A stretch of DNA of 64,000 nucleotides from an uncultured Curtobacterium sp. (GCA_913778205.1 CAJYUW010000031.1:1-64000), one strand, 5' to 3'; shown: positions 28,948 through 38,210, counted from the stretch's first letter. Notes: a model not told the origin generated them from the sequence alone. Program-made: numbers and translations.

Positions 28948-30047
28948 GGCTCGTCCTCCTCGGGTCGGTGCTCCTCGGGTCGGTCCTCCTCGGGCGCGTC
29001 CGCGATCGGGGCGTCTGCGCGGTCGTCGTCGTGGCCGGCGACGGCGAGCGTGAACCGGACCAGCGCGCTCCTGGCCTCCTGCCCGACCGGCCACGCCTCG
29101 ATGTCGATGCCGTGCCGAGCGGCGGCGCACTGGAGGACCCGGACGTCGGCTCCGGCACGGGGAGCGACCGTCTCGGCCCAGCGCCGGACCGCCGGGACGT
29201 CGACGTACCGGTCGTCGTCGCCGGCGAGCTCGACCAGGGTCGGCACGGCCGCGGGGAGCGGCGCCGCGACGGCCACCCCGGCCTGCGCCACGAGCCGGCC
29301 CGCGAACACCGGGTCGAGGAACGGTGACGCCGGGTCCGGCGGACCGGCGACCGGTGCTCCGAGGTCGTGCGTGAGCGCGCGGAGCCGGGAGGTGCCGTCG
29401 CCGCCGGCGAAGGTCCGGGGCACGATCGCGGGGGACTCGAGGGCGAGCCCGCGCACGGGACGCCCGAACGCCGCGCGGATCGTCGGGTCCTGCACGAAGC
29501 GTGTCGCGAGCAGCCCGCCGAAGGACCAGCCGGCGACCACGAAGGGTCGGTCCGGGTCCTGCCCGGTCGCGTGCACGACCCGGGCGGCGAGGGCGCCGAG
29601 GTCGTCGAAGGACCACCGGTCGATCGCTCCGGCGTCCGTCTCGCCGTGGGAGGGCAGGTCGAACGACACGACCCGGACGCCTGCGGCGCGGAGGTCGGCG
29701 AACAGCGCTGCGTGGTTGTCCAGCCGGTCGGCGTGCCCGTGCACGAAGAGCAGGTCCGCGACGGGTTCACCCGCCGGGGCGACCACGCCGACCCGGACCC
29801 GGTGCGCGCCGCCCCCGAGGTCCGGGACCCGGAGGAACCCGGTCCGCAGGCCGGCGACCGGGCCCGGCGCCGGGCGCAGCCGGAGCGCGTCGTCCGCGGA
29901 CCCTGACGGCGGCGCGGTCGCGGCCGCACCCGCGGCCAGGGTCCGGTCGGTGCGCACCGTCTCGAGCACGGACGGCACGGTGCCGGCGGCGAGTGCGACC
30001 GCCGACGCGACCACGAGCGCGACGCCCGCCGACCTGCGCGCCGTCAC
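28938..30047 (-). CDS. Alpha/beta hydrolase, membrane-anchored or secreted
   Basis: A 369-residue serine hydrolase. The N-terminal hydrophobic stretch (about 5-26) suggests a signal or anchor. LFVHGHAD is the oxyanion-hole HG motif, GWSFGG the nucleophile elbow with Ser as GxSxG, GDDDRYVD supplies the acid and AARHGID the catalytic His. The C terminus ends in a 15-bp-encoded RPEED/RPEEH repeat. It overlaps GMC1 by GTGA and the next gene by ten bases. It probably hydrolyses an ester or lactone formed or used by the two oxidoreductases. Confidence 0.88.
   Translation of the reverse strand: MTARRSAGVALVVASAVALAAGTVPSVLETVRTDRTLAAGAAATAPPSGSADDALRLRPAPGPVAGLRTGFLRVPDLGGGAHRVRVGVVAPAGEPVADLLFVHGHADRLDNHAALFADLRAAGVRVVSFDLPSHGETDAGAIDRWSFDDLGALAARVVHATGQDPDRPFVVAGWSFGGLLATRFVQDPTIRAAFGRPVRGLALESPAIVPRTFAGGDGTSRLRALTHDLGAPVAGPPDPASPFLDPVFAGRLVAQAGVAVAAPLPAAVPTLVELAGDDDRYVDVPAVRRWAETVAPRAGADVRVLQCAAARHGIDIEAWPVGQEARSALVRFTLAVAGHDDDRADAPIADAPEEDRPEEHRPEEDEPCR
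28954..28998. repeat. 15-bp tandem repeat in the hydrolase C terminus
   Basis: Three units (28954, 28969, 28984) of CTCCTCGGGTCGG-like sequence encode RPEED-type pentapeptides on the minus strand and also supply the GGAGGA ribosome-binding site of the next gene. Confidence 0.7.
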
Positions 30048-31702
30048 CGGATGCCTCCCGTCCGGAGGGGTGACCCGACCAGGGCCGGCAGGTCGCGGGC
30101 GAGTAGTCGCTCGACCGCACGCTCGGCGAGCGACGCGATCGTGAGCGAGGGGTTCGCGCCGGTCGACGTCGGGCAGAGCGCGCCGTCGACGACGTACAGC
30201 CCGGGGTGGACGTCGCCGTCGGCGTGGAACACCCGTCCGTCGGGGTCGCAGACGCCGCGGTCGACGTCGTCGGCCATCGGCGCACCGCCGAGGGGGTGCA
30301 CGGTGATCGGGGTGGCGGCCGGGACCCCGCGCTGCAGCAGCGCGCGCCGGGGGTTCCCGACGAACCGCGCCGCGGAGCCCGCGGACAGCACCCGGAGGTC
30401 GTCGAGCTGCCGCGCGTAGACGGACTGCGTGCCGGCGTCGGGCCAGACGATCCGGGGCTGGCCCCGCCCGTCGAGGACGACGCGACCCTCCGACGAGTCC
30501 GTCCCCATCGCGAGCCACACCTGCGAGTGCTCGAGCGCACCGCACCCCGGCGGGCACCCGCCCGGCCGGAGGTCGCACCAGACCCGGCTGTCGGCACTCA
30601 GGGCGAAGCGCAGCCCGAGCACCCGTCGGAGCGCCTCGGCCACCGGGTAGGGCAGGGCGCCGTCCTGCACGAGGTGGCCGTCCGGCCCGGTGCGCAGGTC
30701 GAGCGCGCTCGTGATCGTCGGTCCGATCGCGACCTCGGGGTCCGCGGCGTCCCGGGCCCCGGTGCCCGAACGGCGACCCGCGCTGTTGTACGACACGGAG
30801 AGGGAGTCGGCGTTCCCCGAGAACCGCGACCCGAGCTGCGGGCTGGTCGCCAGCCCGGCGTCGGCGCTGCGGAGCAGGATGCCCGTCGTGCCGATCGAGC
30901 CGGCCCCGAGCACCACGACGTCCGCGTGCAGCACGAAGGGCTGCGGCGTGCGTCGACGACCGGACGCCGGGTGGCGCAGGCCGTGCACCGTCCAGCGGCG
31001 GCGTCCGGTGCCGGGCAGGACGCGGGTGACCTCGGTCCGGGTCACGATGCGCGCGCCCGCCGCACGGGCCATCGGCAGGTAGCTCATCCACATCGTGGTC
31101 TTCGCCCCGACCCGGCAGCCCGTCACGCAGTTACCGCAGCGGGTGCAGATCGGCTGGTGCACACCGGCGGCGTTCGGACCGGGCGTCCCGTGCAACCGGA
31201 CCGCGATCGGGAGGCGCTGCGGCTCCCTTCCGTGCACCCGACCGAGGTGCGCGAGGGCGTCCGCCTTGGGGGTCGGTCGGTCCTCGACCTGCGGTCGGAG
31301 CACGGCGCGGACGCGCTCGGCGTACGGACGGAGCTCCTCGGCGTCGACACCGGCCGGCCAGTGCTCGTCGAACACCTCCGGCCGGGCCTCGAGCAGCACG
31401 TTCGCGTAGATGAGGGACCCGCCGCCGAGGCCGTTCGCCGTCAGCCGGTCGACGTCGGCGCCGAGCTGCAGGTCGAAGAGGCCGAGCGGGTTGCGACGGC
31501 TGCGGACGGCCCGGCGGACGTCGGCGAAGTCCGCCGGGAAGTCCTCGGGCAGCCACTCCCGGCCGCGTTCGAGCACGACGACGTCGTCGGTCGCGGCGGC
31601 GATGCGGGCGGCGGCGACCGAGGCGCCGAAGCCCGAGCCGACGACCGCGACCGAGCACTCCTCGGGCAGGTCCTCCGTGGCGAGGGGGCGGTGGATGGTC
31701 AC
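30044..31702 (-). CDS. GMC-type oxidoreductase with CxxCxxCxxxC motif (cholesterol-oxidase-like)
   Basis: A 552-residue FAD-dependent oxidoreductase. VVGSGFGAS (about 20-28) binds FAD; NGLGGGSLIYANVL and the C-terminal TVHPLGGAPM and NPSLTIASLAERAVE fit the cholesterol-oxidase-like GMC branch. It also has CTRCGNCVTGC near 190-200, a CxxCxxCxxxC pattern like that of 4Fe-4S ferredoxins, common in this branch. It is cytoplasmic by sequence (no signal peptide). GTGA overlaps link it to GMC2 before it and the hydrolase after it. Substrate unknown; a sterol or terpenoid alcohol is one possibility. Confidence 0.85.
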   Translation of the reverse strand: MTIHRPLATEDLPEECSVAVVGSGFGASVAAARIAAATDDVVVLERGREWLPEDFPADFADVRRAVRSRRNPLGLFDLQLGADVDRLTANGLGGGSLIYANVLLEARPEVFDEHWPAGVDAEELRPYAERVRAVLRPQVEDRPTPKADALAHLGRVHGREPQRLPIAVRLHGTPGPNAAGVHQPICTRCGNCVTGCRVGAKTTMWMSYLPMARAAGARIVTRTEVTRVLPGTGRRRWTVHGLRHPASGRRRTPQPFVLHADVVVLGAGSIGTTGILLRSADAGLATSPQLGSRFSGNADSLSVSYNSAGRRSGTGARDAADPEVAIGPTITSALDLRTGPDGHLVQDGALPYPVAEALRRVLGLRFALSADSRVWCDLRPGGCPPGCGALEHSQVWLAMGTDSSEGRVVLDGRGQPRIVWPDAGTQSVYARQLDDLRVLSAGSAARFVGNPRRALLQRGVPAATPITVHPLGGAPMADDVDRGVCDPDGRVFHADGDVHPGLYVVDGALCPTSTGANPSLTIASLAERAVERLLARDLPALVGSPLRTGGIR

Positions 31703-33675
31703 GGCTGTGGCTCCTGTCGTGGTCCGGGTCCGTCGGCGAGCATCCGGTCCGCGGCGCGCTCGGACACGGCGAAGATCGTCATCAGGGGGAAGAGCGCCGG
31801 GATCGCCGGGAACACCGACGCGTCGACCACCCGGAGCCCACGTGTCCCGCGGACGCGGAAGTCGCTGTCGAGGACGGCGTCCGGGTCGTCGTCGCGACCC
31901 ATCCGCGCCGTGCAACTGGCGTGGTGGCCCCACGCGTCCCGCCGGATCACCGCGTCGAGAGCGGACCCGTGCACCGCCGCTCCCGGGTAGACCTCACGGT
32001 CCGTCGCGGCGTCGCCGAAGCGGAGCCGGTGCGCCGTGGCGTTGACGCGCCGCGCCTCCTCGAGGCCCTCGCGGACGGCGCGGAGGTCCTGGCGCACACC
32101 GGCCGAGTCGCCGTCGTCGTCGAAGTACCGGAAGTTGATCGCTGGCGGCTCGGTCGGGTCGGCGCTCCGGAGCCGGACGGTGCCGTCCATGCTCTGCTGG
32201 TACCCGCGGATCACCGCCCAGTTGAAGTGGTCCCCACCGCGCAGGCCGTCCTCGGCGAACCCGGGACGGTACCCCGTGAAGTTCGACGGGGCACCGAACA
32301 CGAACAGCTCCGGGTGCTCGCTGCCCTCGGGCACCTTCCGCTTGATGCCGACCAGGATGCCGTTCGAGCGGTACAGCGCGTTCGGGTCGCCGGAGCGCCA
32401 CTCGGTGAGCCCCGGGTCGCCCGGCTGCCCGTAGGTCTTGCCGTCGAGCACCGAGAACGGCCGCTCGTACTCGGTGACGACGGTCATCTCGTAGCGGTCC
32501 TGCAGGTTCCCGCCGACCCCCGGCGCGTCCACCACCACGGGCACGTCGTGCGCGCGCAGGTGGTCCGCCGGCCCGACGCCCGAGAGCATGAGCAGTTGCG
32601 GGGTGTTGAACGCCCCGGTCGCGACGACGACCTCGCGCCGCGCGGTGACCCGGACCCGTGCCCGGTCACGCGCCGCGGGGTCGAGCCGGCGTCGGAGCGG
32701 ACTCGCACCGTACTGGTACGGCGCGACGACGACGTCGACCCCGGTGGCGCGCGGGACCTCGCCCGACGTGTCGAAGACGATCCGTTCCACCAGCGCGTCG
32801 GTCTGCACGGCGAGGCGCCCGTCCAGGGTCGGGACGGCCTCCAGCAGGCGTTCCCGGGTGCCGTACCGCCTGCCGTCGCGCGACGACTGCGGCACGAGGA
32901 AGGTGCCCTCGCGGTACGCCTCGACGCCGCGGGGGTCGTTCGGGTCGAGCAGGGTGCCGCCGACGGTGCCGCCCTCGACGTCGACGTCCGACGCGGGCGG
33001 CGCGAGGTGCCCGGTCTCGACGAGCGCGGCGGTGACGATCCGCGCGAGCGTCGGGTCCTCGGTCAGGATCGCCGCCGGGGAGGTCTCGATCGGCAACCAC
33101 TCCCGGACCCGGTCCTGGTAGCGCCGCATCACCAGGGCGTTCCAGCTCGGGTCGCCGGTGGCGCGGCCGATGCGGTCCCAGTCGGCGGACTCCGGCGCGA
33201 GCATGAGCAGGGCGTGGTGCGCCGTGCACCCGCCGAGCGTCGAGGCCCGTGGGTACAGCACGCCGTCCCGCTCCGGGACGAACGCGGAGCCGTGCGCCCC
33301 GGCGTCCGTGTAGTGCCGGACCCAGAAGTCCCAGCTCATCTGCGGGTCGCTCGACGCGAAGAGGTGGAACGCGGGTACGGAGTAGACGTCCGGGTCGGTC
33401 GTGGCCGGGCCCGCCTCGAGCACGAGGACGCTGTGCCCGGCCTCGGCGAGCCGCACCGCGAGCGGGACACCGCCCGCGCCGGCCCCGACGACCACGTAGT
33501 CGTACTCGGTCGTCGTCGCCAGCGCGTCGGTGTCGACCGGGGTCCGCCGTGGGCCGTCCGTGGGGTCGCCGACCCGAGCCGGTCGCGCGGCGAACGCCGC
33601 ACCCGCAGCCGTGACGGCGGCGGCACCGGCGAGCCCACCGGCGATGAAGCCGCGTCGTGAGGTCCGCCCGGTCAC
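31699..33675 (-). CDS. Tat-exported GMC oxidoreductase
   Basis: A 658-residue flavoprotein. SRRGFIAGG plus a hydrophobic Ala-rich stretch (6-30) is a twin-arginine signal, so it should act outside the membrane. VVVGAGAGG binds FAD; PRASTLGGCTAHHAL and GAFNTPQLLMLSGVGP are the two GMC signatures; GHHASCTARMG holds the catalytic His. The enzyme would oxidise an alcohol with O2 or another acceptor. It overlaps its neighbours by GTGA on both sides. Unlike GMC1, it has no ferredoxin-type cysteines. Confidence 0.92.
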   Translation of the reverse strand: MTGRTSRRGFIAGGLAGAAAVTAAGAAFAARPARVGDPTDGPRRTPVDTDALATTTEYDYVVVGAGAGGVPLAVRLAEAGHSVLVLEAGPATTDPDVYSVPAFHLFASSDPQMSWDFWVRHYTDAGAHGSAFVPERDGVLYPRASTLGGCTAHHALLMLAPESADWDRIGRATGDPSWNALVMRRYQDRVREWLPIETSPAAILTEDPTLARIVTAALVETGHLAPPASDVDVEGGTVGGTLLDPNDPRGVEAYREGTFLVPQSSRDGRRYGTRERLLEAVPTLDGRLAVQTDALVERIVFDTSGEVPRATGVDVVVAPYQYGASPLRRRLDPAARDRARVRVTARREVVVATGAFNTPQLLMLSGVGPADHLRAHDVPVVVDAPGVGGNLQDRYEMTVVTEYERPFSVLDGKTYGQPGDPGLTEWRSGDPNALYRSNGILVGIKRKVPEGSEHPELFVFGAPSNFTGYRPGFAEDGLRGGDHFNWAVIRGYQQSMDGTVRLRSADPTEPPAINFRYFDDDGDSAGVRQDLRAVREGLEEARRVNATAHRLRFGDAATDREVYPGAAVHGSALDAVIRRDAWGHHASCTARMGRDDDPDAVLDSDFRVRGTRGLRVVDASVFPAIPALFPLMTIFAVSERAADRMLADGPGPRQEPQP

Positions 33676-34856
33676 CGCCGGACCCCCGCGGCGAGGGCGA
33701 CGGCGACGACGGCTCCGGAGGCGACGAGCACCCCGGCGACCGCGAGCACCGGCAGGGCGACCACCGCGCCCCACAGCGCGGGCAGAACGAGCACCGGGAC
33801 CCAGGCGAGGACGCTCCGGCGTCGCACCACGGCGACGAGCGAGAGCACGAGCAGTCCGCCGAGGCCGACCGTCGACGCCGCGGCGACCCCGACGGTGACG
33901 GCCAGGACGAGCTCGGCGAGCTGGAGGGCGCACAGCAGGAGCACCGTGACGATGCCCGAACGGGTCCGCGCGACGACGACCACCGCGCCGCTCCCGAGGA
34001 CGGCAGCGGCGGCGAGGAGGACCGAGGGCCACGGCGCGGCGGGGGCCAGTGCCGACGCGACGACCGGGAGGGCCCCCGCGACGACCTGCGCGACGAGGAC
34101 CACGACGGCCGTGCGGCGCATCGTGGTCCACACGGTCCACACGCCGGGGGCCCGCCCCACGACCGACCCCGCGGTGACGGCGACCGCGACGGCACCGGTC
34201 AGGACCGCGACGTCCGCACCGTCGACCGCGGCACGGTCGTGCGTGAGCGGGTGCACGACGAGGGCGACGCCGACCGGGACGAGCACCGTCGTCGCCACGA
34301 CCACGCTCCGCGCGACGCCGACGGTCCGGACCCACCACGAGCCGACGAGGCCGGCCACCAGGACCGCGATCGGCACGATCTCGAACACGTGGGCGACGAC
34401 GCCCCAGGCGAGCGCCAGCCCCTGCGCGACGACGAGGTGGACGGACGAGCGGAACCAGAGCGCGATGCCGACGTTGACGGCCACCGCGACGAGCAGCACC
34501 GCGACGAGCGCCCCGCCCAGGCCGACGAGGTTCACGAGTCCGAACAGGCCGAACGTCGCCGTGGCGCCCGCCCAACCCGCCCACGCGCGGGCGGCGGCGG
34601 TCCTCCCCACCGCAGCGGCCCGGCGCCCGAGCGCCAGGAACGCGACCGTCAGGAGCGTCAGCACGAGCGGGAGGACCCACGCGGCGAGCAGCGGGAGCGC
34701 CTCGGACACGACGAGGACGATGCCGGTCGCGAGCACGACGGTCCCCGCGGTGAGGACGGCGAAGCGGGCACGGTCCGGGGCGGAGGTGCGGGGGCGCGGG
34801 GCAGCGGCGTCCGCAGGGTGGTCGAGGAGGCCGGTTCGTCCGTTGATGTGCGACAT
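33672..34856 (-). CDS. Polytopic membrane protein, first gene of the GMC operon
   Basis: A 394-residue, very hydrophobic protein with about 12 predicted helices in near-continuous succession from residue 30 to the C terminus. No family recognised; it could transport a substrate or serve as a membrane partner of the oxidoreductases. ATG 34856 has AGGAG eight bases upstream. A 50-bp gap separates it from the divergent TetR gene. Confidence 0.7.
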   Translation of the reverse strand: MSHINGRTGLLDHPADAAAPRPRTSAPDRARFAVLTAGTVVLATGIVLVVSEALPLLAAWVLPLVLTLLTVAFLALGRRAAAVGRTAAARAWAGWAGATATFGLFGLVNLVGLGGALVAVLLVAVAVNVGIALWFRSSVHLVVAQGLALAWGVVAHVFEIVPIAVLVAGLVGSWWVRTVGVARSVVVATTVLVPVGVALVVHPLTHDRAAVDGADVAVLTGAVAVAVTAGSVVGRAPGVWTVWTTMRRTAVVVLVAQVVAGALPVVASALAPAAPWPSVLLAAAAVLGSGAVVVVARTRSGIVTVLLLCALQLAELVLAVTVGVAAASTVGLGGLLVLSLVAVVRRRSVLAWVPVLVLPALWGAVVALPVLAVAGVLVASGAVVAVALAAGVRR

Positions 34857-34906
34857 GACGGCTCCTGTTCGGAGTGCGTCGCTACGATCGACTGCGGAGG
34901 TCGTGC

Positions 34907-35599
34907 ATGGCAGAGGACGGACGGTCCCGGCAGCGGCGAGCCGTCGCGACCCGGGCGGCGATCATCGAGGGTGCCGCCAAGGAGTTCGACGAGCGCGGCT
35001 ACGTCGGCGCCTCGATGGACGGCGTCGCCGAACGCGCCGGCGTGACCAAGGGAGCGCTGTACTTCCACTTCACCTCGAAGGCCGACCTCGCCGGTGCCGT
35101 GATCGCCCGGCAGCACGAGGTGTCCCGCGCCTACGCCGAGGTCGCGCACGCCCGCGGACGGACGCCGCTCGAGTCGATGATGTGGATGTCGCAGGGCCTC
35201 GCGGTGCAGATGACCACGGAGGTCGTCGTGAGCGCCGGCATCCGGCTCTCGAGCGAGCCCGCGGACCACGGCATCGACCGGCAGGACCCGTACACCGACT
35301 GGATGCGCGTGACGGCGGACCTCTTCCGCGAGGCCGTCGCGGTCGGCGAGGTCGACGACCGGTGGGACCCGGTGCTCATCGGCCGGGTGGTCAGCCCCGC
35401 GTACACGGGCGTGCAGATGGTCTCCGACGTCCTGGCCCACCGGAGCGACCTCTTCGAGCGGCTCCGCGAGCTGTGGACGGTGCTCCTGAGCGCCTTCGTG
35501 ACGGAGCGGACGCGTCCGGAGATCCCCCGGCTCGTCGCGATCATCGCGCCGGACGAGGCGCGCCCCGCTGCGGGGGACCAGGAGCGACCGGTTCGGTGA
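34907..35599 (+). CDS. TetR-family regulator, ScbR/gamma-butyrolactone-receptor-like
   Basis: A 230-residue regulator with an N-terminal TetR helix-turn-helix (about 10-58): RAAIIEGAAKEFDERGY and VTKGALYFHFTSKADLA. This resembles the ScbR/ArpA group, which in Streptomyces sense gamma-butyrolactones; whether this one binds such signals is unknown. The ATG at 34907 is preceded by GGAGG at 34896-34900. It is divergent from the five-gene redox operon and is its most likely regulator. Confidence 0.9.
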   Translation: MAEDGRSRQRRAVATRAAIIEGAAKEFDERGYVGASMDGVAERAGVTKGALYFHFTSKADLAGAVIARQHEVSRAYAEVAHARGRTPLESMMWMSQGLAVQMTTEVVVSAGIRLSSEPADHGIDRQDPYTDWMRVTADLFREAVAVGEVDDRWDPVLIGRVVSPAYTGVQMVSDVLAHRSDLFERLRELWTVLLSAFVTERTRPEIPRLVAIIAPDEARPAAGDQERPVR

Positions 35600-35677
35600 C
35601 GCGGGTCCCCCCAGGGACACCCACGTCACCTGCCCACGAGGATACCAACCGGTACGCTTCGGTTGCGGCCCCCGTTC

Positions 35678-35776
35678 GTGGGTGCCCGCCCGGGCAGCGG
35701 CGACCGGACGGTGGGTGCCCGCCCGGGCGGCCGGCACCGAGCGGTGGGTGCCCGCCGGTACGGCGGTAGCCTCGAC
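35678..35776. repeat. 33-bp tandem repeat upstream of the APH gene
   Basis: Three units start at 35678, 35711 and 35744, each beginning GTGGGTGCCCGCC, the first two continuing CGGGC. The last unit contains the TAGCCT hexamer (35767-35772) that ends six bases before the GTG at 35779. Confidence 0.8.
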
Positions 35777-35778
35777 CG

Positions 35779-36690
35779 GTGCCCACCCCCGCCGCCGAGG
35801 TGCACGTCGACGTCTCGCTCGTCCGGGACCTCCTCCGTGCCCAGCACCCCGACCTCGCGGACCTCCCCCTCGAGGTCGTCGCGAACGGCTGGGACAACGT
35901 CCTGGTGCGGCTCGGCGACGACCTCGCCGTCCGACTCCCCCGCCGGGACGCGGCCGCCCGGCTCGTCGAGCACGAGCAGCGGTGGCTGCCCGCGATCGCC
36001 CGACGCGTCGCCCCGGTCGTCCCCGTCCCCGCGCCGGTCCGCACGGGCGTCGCCACCGCGCGGTACCCGTGGTCCTGGAGCGTCGTCCCGTGGTTGCCTG
36101 GTGTCGTGGCGGGCGAACGGGTCGGCGGGCCCCGCGTCGCGTCGGCGCTCGCCGCCTTCCTCGGGCTGCTGCACGTGCCCGCCCCCGCGGACGCCCCGGT
36201 CAACCCGGTCCGCGCGGTGCCGCTCGCCTCGCGCTCCGAGGCGGTGCTCCACCGCCTCGCGACCGCGGACGTACCACGGTCCGGCGAGCTGGCGACCGTC
36301 TGGCGGGCTGCCGCCGCCCTGCCGGCGCACTCCGGGCCTCCCGTCTGGGTGCACGGCGACCTGCACCCCTTCAACCTGCTCGTCGAACCGGACGCCGACG
36401 GCGACCGCCTCGCGGCGGTCATCGACTTCGGCGACGTGACGGCCGGCGACCCGGCCGTTGACCTCGCGACGGCCTGGCTGACACTCGACCGGGAGGCCCG
36501 CTGCGGCTTCCGGACGGCGCTGGCCGTCGACGACGTGGCCTGGGGCCGCGCGCGCGGCTGGGCCGTCGCCATCGCGTCCGCGCTGCAGCAGTCCTCCGAC
36601 GCGGCATCCCGTGCGGTCGGCCGGCGGGCGATCGACGCACTGCTCGACGAGCGAGGGCTGTTGCCGGGCACGGACCCGGGGTTACCCTGA
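35779..36690 (+). CDS. Aminoglycoside phosphotransferase (APH)-like kinase
   Basis: A 303-residue protein-kinase-fold phosphotransferase. HGDLHPFN (192-199) is the Brenner catalytic motif and IDFGD (215-219) the metal-binding loop. Family members phosphorylate antibiotics, choline, fructosamine or other small molecules; resistance cannot be assumed. The GTG at 35779 follows TAGCCT by six bases (leaderless). It is followed at 41 bp by the DUF6197-like gene and may form an operon with it and the DinB gene. Confidence 0.88.
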   Translation: MPTPAAEVHVDVSLVRDLLRAQHPDLADLPLEVVANGWDNVLVRLGDDLAVRLPRRDAAARLVEHEQRWLPAIARRVAPVVPVPAPVRTGVATARYPWSWSVVPWLPGVVAGERVGGPRVASALAAFLGLLHVPAPADAPVNPVRAVPLASRSEAVLHRLATADVPRSGELATVWRAAAALPAHSGPPVWVHGDLHPFNLLVEPDADGDRLAAVIDFGDVTAGDPAVDLATAWLTLDREARCGFRTALAVDDVAWGRARGWAVAIASALQQSSDAASRAVGRRAIDALLDERGLLPGTDPGLP

Positions 36691-36730
36691 CCCCCACCAC
36701 ATCCGTGCACGTGAAGATCGGAGGGGCCTG

Positions 36731-37342
36731 ATGACCCTCGAGTTCCGCGTCCAGCACGACGTCGCCACCGACGCCTCCCCCGTCCCCAGTCCGCCAGCAC
36801 ACCGCGGGATCCGCGGCCTGATCGCCCGGTACGCCGCGCACCGGTCAGCTGTCCTCGCCCGCCGTGCCGAGGCCCACGTCGAGGAGCTCCGCGACCTCGA
36901 GGGACTCCTGTCCGATGCCCGCGCCGTGATCGAACGCGGTTGGGTCCAGCACGCCTGGTTCGCCTACCTGGACGACCACGGTCGGGTGCGGAAGGCGTCG
37001 AGCGCCGCCGCCGCCGGCGTGCAGGGCCGTCCGCTCGTCGGCGCCTGCCTGGTCGGGGCGGTCGTCTCCGCGGCCGGCGGTCCCGCGGTGGTGCACTCGC
37101 AGCGCGTCCAGCGTGCGCTCGACGTGGTCTGGAACGCGCTCGCCGTCGAGGAGGGCTCGCCGGTGCTCTGGTGCCCCGCGCCCGACGTCCGGATGGCCCG
37201 GGTCCGCGACCTGACGACCTGGAACGACCGCGCCTCCCGCACCGCCGAGGAGGTCGCCGGGCTCCTCCTGACCGCCGAGCGCGTCGCCGTGCAGGAAGCC
37301 GCGCGCGTGCAGGAGCGGGTGCCGGCGCGACCACGGGCATGA
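36731..37342 (+). CDS. DUF6197-like protein
   Basis: A 203-residue soluble protein. The central LLSDARAVIERGWVQHAWF, ending CLVGAVVSAA, then ALDVVWNAL resembles DUF6197 domains, small actinobacterial proteins of unknown function. ATG 36731 has GGAGGGG immediately upstream. Its stop overlaps the start of the DinB-like gene (ATGA). Confidence 0.7.
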   Translation: MTLEFRVQHDVATDASPVPSPPAHRGIRGLIARYAAHRSAVLARRAEAHVEELRDLEGLLSDARAVIERGWVQHAWFAYLDDHGRVRKASSAAAAGVQGRPLVGACLVGAVVSAAGGPAVVHSQRVQRALDVVWNALAVEEGSPVLWCPAPDVRMARVRDLTTWNDRASRTAEEVAGLLLTAERVAVQEAARVQERVPARPRA

Positions 37343-38004
37343 CCGACGGGATCCCCGACGACGACGTCCCCGAGGTCCGCCCCGCGGCCCCGGGGACGGC
37401 CGTCACCGAGCGTCCCGTGACGGGGTCCGGGAAGGAGACCCTGCACCGGTACCTCCGGAAGCACCGTGCAGCGCTGCTGGCGAAGGTCGACGGGCTCGCC
37501 GAGCGACAGGCGCGATGGCCGCTGACGCCGACCGGCACCAACCTGCTCGGACTCGTCAAGCACGTCGCCGGGGTGCAGGCCGGGTACCTCGGGGCGGTGT
37601 TCGGCCGACCGCTGCCGGACGCGCCGGCGTGGCTCGAGTCGTGGCAGGGCGACGACATGTACGCGGCGCCGGACGAGACGGTGGCCGACGTCGTCGCCTT
37701 CCACCGCCGGAGCGCCGAGCACGCGGACGCCACGGTCGCGGCGCTCGACCTCGACGCCCGCGGCACCGTGCCGTGGTGGCCCGAGGACCGCCGGGAGGTC
37801 GCGCTCCACCAGGTGCTCGTGCACCTGGGGTTCGAGGTGGCACGGCACGCCGGACACGCCGACATCGTGCGCGAGATGCTCGACGGCACCGCCGGCGCCG
37901 GCGACGGCAACCTCGCCGACAAGAGTGCCGCGGACTGGGTCGCGTGGCGGGAGCACCTCGTCGACGTCGCCGAGCGGTCTGAGCTCCGCGACCTGGGCGC
38001 ATAG
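37339..38004 (+). CDS. DinB/DUF664-family protein
   Basis: A 221-residue four-helix-bundle protein of the DinB/DUF664 superfamily: LAERQARWPLTPTGTNLLGLVKHVAGVQAGYLG, then VLVHLGFEVARHAGHADIVRE. His residues in HVAG, HLGFEVARH and GHAD fit the metal triad. Relatives include mycothiol-dependent transferases. ATGA overlap with the preceding gene. Confidence 0.88.
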   Translation: MTDGIPDDDVPEVRPAAPGTAVTERPVTGSGKETLHRYLRKHRAALLAKVDGLAERQARWPLTPTGTNLLGLVKHVAGVQAGYLGAVFGRPLPDAPAWLESWQGDDMYAAPDETVADVVAFHRRSAEHADATVAALDLDARGTVPWWPEDRREVALHQVLVHLGFEVARHAGHADIVREMLDGTAGAGDGNLADKSAADWVAWREHLVDVAERSELRDLGA

Positions 38005-38110
38005 CCGACCATCGCTCGGCATCGTTACCGATCTCCCAGGGTCGACGCGCGCTCCCCGCGCTGACCTGGTGTTTTCGTCGCCCGTGGGCGGTTTCCGCCC
38101 GTCGATCCGA

Positions 38111-38150
38111 ACATTTGCAGATGTACAAGAAGCGACGTGCTGCGTAGCTT
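38111..38150 (+). promoter_or_regulatory. Promoter and imperfect palindrome of the compatible-solute operon
   Basis: TAGCTT at 38145-38150 fits a -10, with TGTACA (38122-38127) 17 bp upstream as -35. An imperfect palindrome ACATTTGCAGATGT (38111-38124, 12 of 14 positions symmetric) abuts the -35 and could be an operator. Confidence 0.4.
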
Positions 38151-38210
38151 GGACCGCGTTCGTGCCCCGATCTGTGGGTACTTCGACCGACCAGGAAGGA
38201 GCGCCCACCC

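Noticed and set aside
35779-36690. Aminoglycoside resistance gene
   Set aside because: Only the general kinase motifs are present; APH-fold proteins act on many substrates, and context gives no resistance link.
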